From the NCBI GenBank assembly GCA_026261815.1, contig JAMPIT010000481.1:186001-250000 (forward strand): 64,000 bases of DNA. Direction: 5' to 3'. The stretch is from Monarcha castaneiventris obscurior. Taxonomy: Eukaryota; Chordata; Aves; Passeriformes; Monarchidae. Below are positions 48,975-64,000 of this stretch, one piece after another (position 1 is the first letter of the stretch; each line of letters begins with the position of its first letter). The notes under the pieces are model-generated. The model was not told the origin of the DNA. It did not search any database and saw only the letters and a program-made list of their open reading frames with translations. The position numbers and the translations under genes are program-made.

Positions 48975-51900
48975 CCGTGTCGCCTCCTTGTACAAGGTCA
49001 GTGTGTTTGTTCCGGGCTGGGGCCCAGTAGGGTCAGTGTGGGGGGACACCTCAGCAGTGTTCCCATGCAGGGAGGAATGGAGCAATGAGGCGGTGAATGG
49101 GACATGAGGTAATAGACTTAAATGCAGCAGGTTAGGCACTCGTTTCTGCTGGTAATGATCAGTGACTCACTGGAATGGGCTGTCTGGGGATGTGGTGGCG
49201 TATCCATTCCTGGAGGTCTGTTAAGAACTGGTTTGGCAAAGATGGGGAAAGACATAAGTATAGGATGGACCAGGTAGATTGGGTGAGGTCTCTTGGGCCT
49301 GTTCTCCTGGGACTCTGGGTAGGTTTATTCTAACAACATTTAATGTCATAACCCCAAATCCAACAGCCTCCGAAGGACCTTTGTGGGGAGAGATAACACA
49401 AAGCTCGGTGGTGGAGTGGATGGACTGGTTCCTTCCCAGGGAAACAAGGACATTTGGGCAGGTGGAGCAATCCATCATTTGCTTACAAACCGGCAGAGAT
49501 TTCCCCCTCCCCATCTGAGTCACTGTGCTCCTCACTCCTGAAGGCACCAGCCTTCTGTTTGCCCGAGCCAGGGCAGCACAGCTGTGAGGTGTCTGTGTAC
49601 AGCCCGTCAGCCCCTGCCAGCCTGGGGACTCCGACTGCTGCTCAGCAGTGGCACAGTCCTGGCAGAGAGCTGCCACAACTCCAGCCCAGGTGTTCATGGG
49701 CATGGGAAGCACAGCCTGAGCTCCCTTCTCCTGCTTCCCATGGAGATCTCTGCAGCTGTGAGAGAGAGGCCGAACAGCTCCCTGGCACCTGCCAGTCCGG
49801 AGAAGGTGGTGAATGGTTTTTATGTGTTGCAAATGATTTCTCCAGAGACAGGAGCAGAGGAGTTTGGAGAAGTGCAGTTCTGCCAGGCAGTCTGTACTAG
49901 AAGGAGCATTCATTCTCTGGAAGTTAGATTAAAGGATGGAGCAAGCAAAGGCTGATCTGTGCTGATAAACTCAGCAGAAAGCGGAAAGCAGAAAGCAGAA
50001 AGCAGAAAGCAGAAAGGGAAGCCTGGAGGTTGGCCAGGCCGTCTTTCAGCATGATTTGGTGTTTTGGTCCTTACAGATTTTCTCCTCAAACAGTGACTCT
50101 GCTTCAGAAATGTGACCAAGAGTGCAGGGTGACTTATGGGTTGGCTTTTTCTTGCCATTGTTTCAGATCCTTGATGAGCCCTGTGTTTACAGGGTCCCTG
50201 CGAAGTATTACTGTGGGTTTAAAGGTTTCACTGCCCCAGACCTGCCAGGCACTGTTCAAACAGCTCGCTCTGCCTCCAGCTGCTCCCACTGAGCTTTTCT
50301 GCTTTCTTGTGCCATTTCAGGTGCCCTGTGACCTGCACTCCTGCTCTCCACCAGCCAGTCCAACCCACCCCTACAGGGCTCAGAGAGCCACCATGAGACC
50401 CCACGGTGCTGTGCCTGCTCTCACACCTCCCGTACCACTCCCTGTCCCAGGACCACTGTACTTTTGCCTGTATTGAACCCTCTGCACTGACTGTCTATGA
50501 GCCCCTCAGCCCCTGGACCCTTCCTGCCCTTGTCGGCCTCCCAGGGATGAGCTCTGCCCTCAATGACGAGAGCCCAGAGTCTGCCAAGGTGCCTCTTTCT
50601 TCCAGAGCCCCCAGGAAACAGAGACAAATTGAAGCTGCTTTAATGCCACTGTTCTGCTCTGCTCCTCTTCACATGCACCTCTGTTGTCACCCATCACTGA
50701 ACTGTCCCATGGACACCCATCCAAAACAATTAATTAAGAGGCAAAACCTTTCTCAAATGCACTGCGGTGCCAGGAAACACTGGAGAAATCACTAAAAAAA
50801 AAAAAGATAAACATGAAGCCCAGAAGAAACCCCAGCCATCTTTTGACACCATCAAAAAGACCAAGAGGAACCTCAGGGCTGGGTGTTTCAGGATGGGGTG
50901 CCAGGCCCGGTGTGGCCACCCTTGATGTCCAGCTGTGCTTTGCCAGTTGTTGGTGACAAGTGGCACATCCCCTGACCCCACTAGTGAATTACCATTCCTC
51001 AAAACCATTTTCCTCAGCATGAGCTGCATTCCCCAACTTTCTGCCCCTTTAGGGGCTGAATTGGAATTACGCTTCTCTTCCTTTCTGTTTCCCTCCAAAA
51101 AGGCTCTTTGCTGGAAGATGTATTTCGAGTGTAAACGTAACAGGACCTGGAACAGAACCTCAGCTAATTAGGTGTAATGGGCGCTCTCATTAGTGGAGGG
51201 AAGCTGCTGGTTTCTGTCAATTAGGCTGGGAGGCCACGCTGTGGTGTTTGACACGCGGGTGGATGCAAAGTGCTGTTTGTGTTTATGGCTCCCTGGTGCT
51301 CTGCAGCCAAACCAGGGCTGTGCAGGCAGCTCTGCTGCTCAGCTCTGCTGGTTTTGGTGCTCTTTGGAGGTGCTCTTTAGTGGTGCTAGAACTGAAGTCC
51401 CTGTGTACCCACCACAACCCCAAATCTGCGGACAGATTGGTTTTTAGTACATCCTTGTAAGCTGGCCACAGGGACTGAAGAGAAAATACTTGACCCATCA
51501 GATATCTGTGCCTTCCTTATCACTTTTCCTGCCTCCTCCCACTTTCTTTCCTACAGCACAAGGACCAGAAACTTCTATGAACATGCTTTTCCTTCTTAAT
51601 TTTTTTTTTAGGTGTTTTATAGTACCAAAAGGGATTCAAGGCAGCAGGGACGCTCCTGGAACTGAATAGGAAAATAATAATAAAAAAAAGATCCTAGAAA
51701 AAGGTTGTGATTTATCATCTCTTTCCTGGCATGGAGCTGAGCTTTGCGTTTGTGTCCTGTGCAGACAGAGGTTTGCAGGGATGAGTCTGTGCTCTGCATG
51801 TCTGACAGGCTCAGCTCAGAGGCAGTATTTAGTCCTCAGGGATGTTTGTCATTTGGAAGTACTCTTTCATTTAGGTGCAAATCAAGATCCAAAGCCTTGC

Positions 51901-53589
51901 GTGTTAGAAATCAGCTGCACTTGTCTATCACTGGTACCACTGGAGAATCTGATCTGGCAAAGGTCAATAAAGGTAAATCAGTTCACAGCCTCCTTCTGCA
52001 GACCAGAAGCTCAGCGAGTCCTCATTCAAAACAGTGAGGCACAAAGGTTCCATGCTGGATCTGATCAGATCATCTTTCAGGGCACAACCAGGCAGCCCCT
52101 TTTGCTCCTGATGGAAGATGTGAGGAGCACACAAGGGCTGCAGAAGGACAGCAGAGGGGATGTCCCTTCCCTTTGGTTTGCAAGCCCTTCTGTGCCCCAT
52201 CCTCAGTTCCCCTCCTCATGCTGAAGTGGGGAAAATGCGTGGAGACTTTGCACATCCCTGTGGGGCACGGGGGGCGAGGCTGTGAGCTGGGCATGGGGGC
52301 AGATCTTGGGGGACTTACCCATATATTCAGGTGCTACTGGGGTAAGGAGGGAGCAGAATATTTTATTAAGGACTCCCTTTCTGCCCAGTTCTCATCCGTT
52401 CAGGAATGCAAAGGCCACGCTGAGGAGTGCTCTGTACTCCTGCCCTCTGCCCTGGGCGTCTCTGCCTGGGAGAGGGTGAGGAAATTGCTGAGTCCAAAAC
52501 CCAGACAAGGAAATCCTTTTGCAGGTTTTTTGGCCATCACAGGACAGCCAGGATGCAAGACACAGCTTGTCTAGAGCTGTTGACCCAAGGGTGGGTCCAG
52601 CTTGCTCCTCATACCCCACACGGCTGCAGTTGGCAGCCCAGACTTCTACAATTAATTTTTCATATTTCTTTTTAAGCAGCCTCTTTCAAATCCCAACTAC
52701 ACACCCAAAACAAGCTACACGGACCAACTGCAAGCAGAGGAGGATCAAAATAATGGGCTCAAGGCTAGGAGTGGAGTTGCCAGGCACAAAACTCCCACTA
52801 ATTAGATGGAACAGTTAAATGACGAAGTCCAGGTGGGGGCTGGGGGATTGGAAGTGGGATTTCTCACCACAGCAGTGATCTTCAGATTACTGTGCATTAG
52901 AGCGCACATGGAAGATATGAGGGGGGAATCTCTGTCCTTTGGCTGATGGCTGTGGGCGGTGGGATTTGGGAGGGGGGTTGGAGCATGTCAGTGTCCGAGT
53001 GTGACCAGGGCTGGGGATGTGTGGCTGTGCGGACACAGTGAGAGCTGGGGGTTGCATTCCAGGGCTTGGCTCTGGATGTTATGCTGATCCTGAGGCTGAT
53101 CCAGGCCCTGCATCACGCAAAGATCTCCTGATTCTGAGGGGGACCCATCTCTGATGGAAGCTGAGTGAGCACCAGATCCTGGTGGATCTGGGATGTGAAT
53201 TCCCCAACGATCCTCTGCAACAGGGAATTAGTTGGGGAGGCAAATGGTTTAGTGGGGTGTCTCTGGGAGATCACGGTAGACTGAAGGAAGAAAGGATCTG
53301 CTGTTATAAACCCCCACAATATCCACCCAGGAAATATCCAAACACTTCAGATCTCTTCTAAGGTTATTTCCTTAATTCTGTTTTAACTCTCCCACATTCA
53401 TGGATGCAATTATTGTCCTATGGAAAAAAAAATATCCTCCCACACAAGTGAGATGAAGACTATTAACTGGAGTCAGCCACTTGTGACAAGAGCTGCTTGA
53501 AGAACAGAGAGCCGTGTTTATGGTGCTCCGGTAAGAAGCAAAGAGCACACTTTAAAATAATGATTAAATAAAGCAACAGCCGTTCTCCT
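48975..53589 (+). other. Peroxidasin 3' UTR and intergenic DNA, no recognised gene
   Basis: No exon of a known family was seen on either strand in this 4.6 kb. Candidate poly(A) signals on + are ATTAAA at 49928, AATAAA at 51679 and 51966, and AATAAA at 53567, which is probably too close to SRMS. The extent of the 3' UTR is therefore open. The stretch contains a small 7-bp tandem repeat at 49984 and no CR1 copy that I recognised. Confidence 0.5.
49984..50017. repeat. 7-bp tandem repeat (GAAAGCA)n
   Basis: About five copies of GAAAGCA downstream of the peroxidasin stop. A simple purine-rich array with no clear role. Confidence 0.85.
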
Positions 53590-53888
53590 TCGAGAGCAGC
53601 AAGCCCGGCTCCAGCTGTGCCTGTCTCCCAGATGTGCCCGTGGGTCTGAGCGTGGGACTCCTGCCTGCAGACTCGTCCCGCCTGCAGACTCGTCTCACCA
53701 GATGAACCAGTTTCACTTTCAGAAATAGGAAGTTCGCCGGGAAGGGCCGGCGAGCGCCCAGACGCGTGCGGGTAACGCGGGCCGGCAGGATGAGCTTCCC
53801 GGCCGGCCGCAGGAGCCCGGCATCCCCCCTTCCCCTGGCCTCCCGGAGCGCGGTGGCGTAGCCCACCGCATCCACCGCTTACCCGGAG

Positions 53889-61224
<7,336 letters not shown>

Positions 61225-61610
61225 GGGACCCCTTCCCACCATCCTTCCTGCACAAGCCCCTCCAGGCCAGCTCTTGCCAAGAAGTTCCTTCCTTCTGGTT
61301 TGCCCTTTGACAGGGCTACAAGGAAAGCACATCCCCCCCAAAAAAGAGCACGTGGTCCCTCACAGTCAGGGTGCAGGGAGGTGGCCAAGGGAAAAAGCAA
61401 AAAGTTGTGGAGAACTCGTTGCCAGCCAGCACTTGGCTGTGTAACAGTTTGGAGAAGCCCCACGGAGGCACCACTCAGAGTTTACATCTTCCTTTGCTCA
61501 GTAGGGTGGGAGGTCCCTGCTGCCCCCACCACCAATGTGAAGGTTTGCAGTTCATGTTCAGTTGTGGCTCTGCTTGATTTATCTTGTAGTGTGTGTTGGG
61601 TGTATTTATC

Positions 61611-61616
61611 AATAAA
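61611..61616 (+). terminator. SRMS poly(A) signal
   Basis: AATAAA, 387 bases after the SRMS stop codon, followed at once by GT-rich sequence (TGTGTATG). This is the expected layout of a vertebrate cleavage site and the first strong signal after the gene. Confidence 0.75.
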
Positions 61617-61696
61617 TGTGTATGCATCCACCCCCAGGAGTCCTTGCAGGGCATTGCTGGATGCTCCTCCCTCAGCACACTGCTCCGCTCCCTCCC

Positions 61697-61815
61697 AGAA
61701 TCATGGATTCCTTGGGTTGGAAGGGCCCTTAAAGTTCCTTGGGCAGGGACACCTTCCACTAGGCCAGGCTGCTCCAAGCCCCATCCAACCTGGATGTGAA
61801 AACTTGCAGAGATGG
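61697..61815 (-). mobile_element. CR1 LINE 3' fragment
   Basis: Antisense: GAATCATGGATTCCTTGGGT, TGGAAGGGCCCTTAAAG, CACCTTCCACTAGGCCAGGC. It carries an internal deletion relative to the other copies. It lies just downstream of the SRMS poly(A) signal. Confidence 0.9.
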
Positions 61816-62573
61816 ATTCAAGGAATCCATCAAGGACAGGTTCAAGGGAGCACTGATTTGCAACCAGTCCCACTCTTGCAACCACAAATAAAGGCATTCT
61901 TGTGTCTCTTTGGACTCTGTTCATCCAAGTACCCTTGTGTGCCTCTGCCACCCCTTCCCCAGGCAGCAGCCCCACATGCCCCGAGGACTCTGCACAGTCT
62001 GCTCTTGAGTCCTTGTCTCACTCACCATTGTGTGGTTATTCCAAGAAAAATATATGTCTGCATTCAAATACTGAATGCCTCCTTATCCCAGGTGCAGGCA
62101 GCAAAGGTAAAACACTACACCACCCTGTTTTGCTTTTTATCCCACCCAGGAGGCAAGCCAAGAGATACTCCCACCACCCCCAGCTCCTCCCTGATCCCAG
62201 AATATGGCACTGCAGGGGGACCTTGAGCCTCTGGTCCCTCCCAAGCCGGGGCAGAGTTTGCTCCAGCCAAGTCCCTGTTGCCCCCATGCCCGTGCACACT
62301 CCCAGAGGCTGGGCTGCCTTTGGCAGCAGTGGAAGGACACATGGAAAAGCAGCACTGGGAGCAATGCCAAAGCTCCAGGCTGGTGCAGGCAGGGGCAGCC
62401 CGAGCGGGGCTGTTGGAACCCTAACACATTTGTGGCACTGGTGGCAGGAGCACACATGCTGTGGGTGAAAGGCAACTGGCAGAGGTTTAGAATTCCTCCT
62501 GACAAGCCCATTTTGCCTGTTTGCAGGTGACCTGTGGGACTGAGCCAACAGCAACGTTGGAATTTATAAAGTT

Positions 62574-62579
62574 AATAAA
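62574..62579 (+). terminator. Further poly(A) signal-like site
   Basis: AATAAA in GTTAATAAAGTTTATG. It lies 1.35 kb after SRMS and shortly after a TTTGCAG that could act as an acceptor (62520-62526). It could serve a longer SRMS transcript or an unrecognised gene. Weak. Confidence 0.3.
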
Positions 62580-63027
62580 GTTTATGCAACACTCCCCATG
62601 CCTGAGCAGCGTCTGTGCTGTGCAGAAGAGCAGAAACAAGCCTGGCTGTTAATTGAACAAGTCTCCAAGCACGAGGGGCCTGGAAAGGGGAGGCAGGAAT
62701 GTGGTTTAGGGATGGGATGAAGCCTGCTCTGTTCATGCCCACAGAGCTGCAGCCCTGTCCTGGGAAGGCAGCAGCTCCTGGTTAGAGTGTTCCCAGATGG
62801 AAAAAGCAACAGGCTGGGTTTGGACATGGTTGTTAGAGGAAATCCTCACCTTGCTCAAACATTTTGCAGCCTGATCAAACACCCAAGCAGAGAGTACACC
62901 CATGTACAGCCCAGGTCCTCTCCTGCAGGAAACTAAAGACTGAAGCCATGTCCAGCAGGTGAAGGGTTATGGCACACTAAGGAAGGACAGGGACACGCCT
63001 GGTGCAGGCACGGTGGGGCTGATGTAG

Positions 63028-63132
63028 CCACAGGATCGCAGAATGGTTTGGGTTGGAAGGAACCCTCAAGATCATCTTGTTCCAGCCTCCTGCCACGGGC
63101 AGGGACAATTCCTCTAGACCAGGCTGCTCAAA
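63028..63132 (-). mobile_element. CR1 LINE 3' fragment
   Basis: Antisense: AGGATCGCAGAATGGTTTGG, AACCCTCAAGATCATCTTG, TGCCACGGGCAGGGACAATT. It is truncated after CCAGGCTGCTCAAA. Confidence 0.92.
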
Positions 63133-64000
63133 TAGCAATAAAGACAGTAAATTTGCAGGTCTGGCTGCCACCAGATGGAGCTCAAAAATAAGCAGGAGGA
63201 GAAGGGTGTGCATGGGGTGATGGAGCTGGTGTGGGGCACAGCCGTCCATGGTGGGGTACCTGGAGAAGCCAGTGGGGCTGGCAGGGCACCAGCCCGTCAG
63301 ACACACGGCCCAAAACCAGCTCACTCAGCAGTCACAGTGACCTCTTGGGGATGTGGAGGGGGAATATGGGAACATGATGACACGGTGCTGCCCCACAGCA
63401 GTTTTCCTTCCTCCTCCTCCTCCTCTGCTGCATGAAAAGCCAATCCATGGGCTGGGTTTGCCCTCCAGCACGGTCTGCTGGGTTTTGGCATTTCTCCGAG
63501 TCATTACTTGCTTTCTAAAAGCAGATAAACTTGGTGGCCAGGGGTGGGGAGCCCAGATTTTCCTGTCTGCTGCCGGGATCTCAGCCTGGGCTGGGCACTG
63601 CAGCCCCCCTCCCCCCAAAAAACTGAACCAGGTTTTTCCCAAAGTCCACTCCACAAGGGCAGGAATGCTGGGGTCCCAGTCCCTCCGGAACCACTCCAGA
63701 GTGAGCATTGCAAATCCTGCTGTTAGTCCTGTTGTTACAGGTATCTGCTGCTCCATTTGCAGCCTGGCATGTGCCCCGTTTGCAGATTCAAGGATCGGAG
63801 CCTTGACCCAGTGGCATTTGGAAGCAGCCTCAGGCTAATGCCATGTATTTCAGCTGCACAGCTCATTTCTATTTTTAAGGTCCTACATCAGCCTTTGAAG
63901 GGTGAGGGGGAAGCAAAGTTGCTGGAGGGAAATAAACCAAACCAAAACAACCCCCAGCAGCAAGAGGCAGGGAATGTAAAGAAATACTTCTCACTGGAGG

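Larger units (their letters stand above)
61816..64000. other. Region right of SRMS, no gene recognised
   Basis: Contains one antisense CR1 (63028-63132) and otherwise unremarkable unique sequence. PTK6, which lies downstream of SRMS in human in the same direction, does not appear before the window ends. Confidence 0.55.

Noticed and set aside
48975..49060. Possible VWC remnant just after the last stop codon
   Set aside because: One frame after the TGA shows a few cysteines (PCRLLVQGQCVC), but spacing and flanks do not match VWC convincingly.
61300..62226. 308-codon + frame after SRMS
   Set aside because: It runs through the SRMS 3' UTR, its poly(A) signal and an antisense CR1 fragment. The predicted protein is low in recognisable structure and resembles nothing known.

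Overview
The window looks like avian nuclear DNA. It holds vertebrate genes broken into short exons with GT-AG introns. It also carries about ten 3'-terminal fragments of CR1 LINEs, the dominant bird retrotransposon, and I saw no mammalian-type SINE. The species cannot be resolved from sequence alone. No RNA gene, CRISPR array or bacterial or viral feature was recognised.

Layout. Positions 1-5813 are AT-rich and have no recognised exon. A cluster of AATAAA signals at about 1.9-2.5 kb resembles the 3' UTR of a gene lying to the left. Positions 5859-48974 (+) carry one complete peroxidasin-family gene of 22 coding exons. I assembled it by hand from splice sites and codon phase, and it predicts 1,406 residues: signal peptide, LRRNT, five 24-residue LRR exons, LRRCT, four Ig domains, an animal haem peroxidase domain, a furin site and a C-terminal coiled coil. 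The catalytic and haem-linking residues and both trimer cysteines are present. The usual C-terminal VWC domain is absent, and the protein ends in a basic tail. Positions 48975-53888 are 3' UTR and intergenic DNA, with a CpG-rich stretch at the right end. Positions 53889-61224 (+) carry a complete eight-exon SRMS tyrosine kinase gene (491 residues, SH3-SH2-kinase) with a poly(A) signal at 61611. Positions 61617-64000 hold two CR1 fragments and no recognised gene.

The two genes are co-oriented but not functionally linked. The first encodes a secreted matrix enzyme and the second a cytoplasmic non-receptor kinase. The main interest is the neighbourhood. SRMS belongs to the region equivalent to human 20q13.33, which is a 2R paralogon partner of human 8q11, where PXDNL lies. 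A catalytically intact, VWC-less peroxidasin beside SRMS could therefore be an ohnolog absent from mammals. That is an inference to be tested by synteny and phylogeny. Other notable structures are a 48-bp minisatellite directly before the last peroxidasin exon, an (AATAG)18 array grown from a CR1 tail, and an (ACTC)n array just upstream of a splice acceptor.
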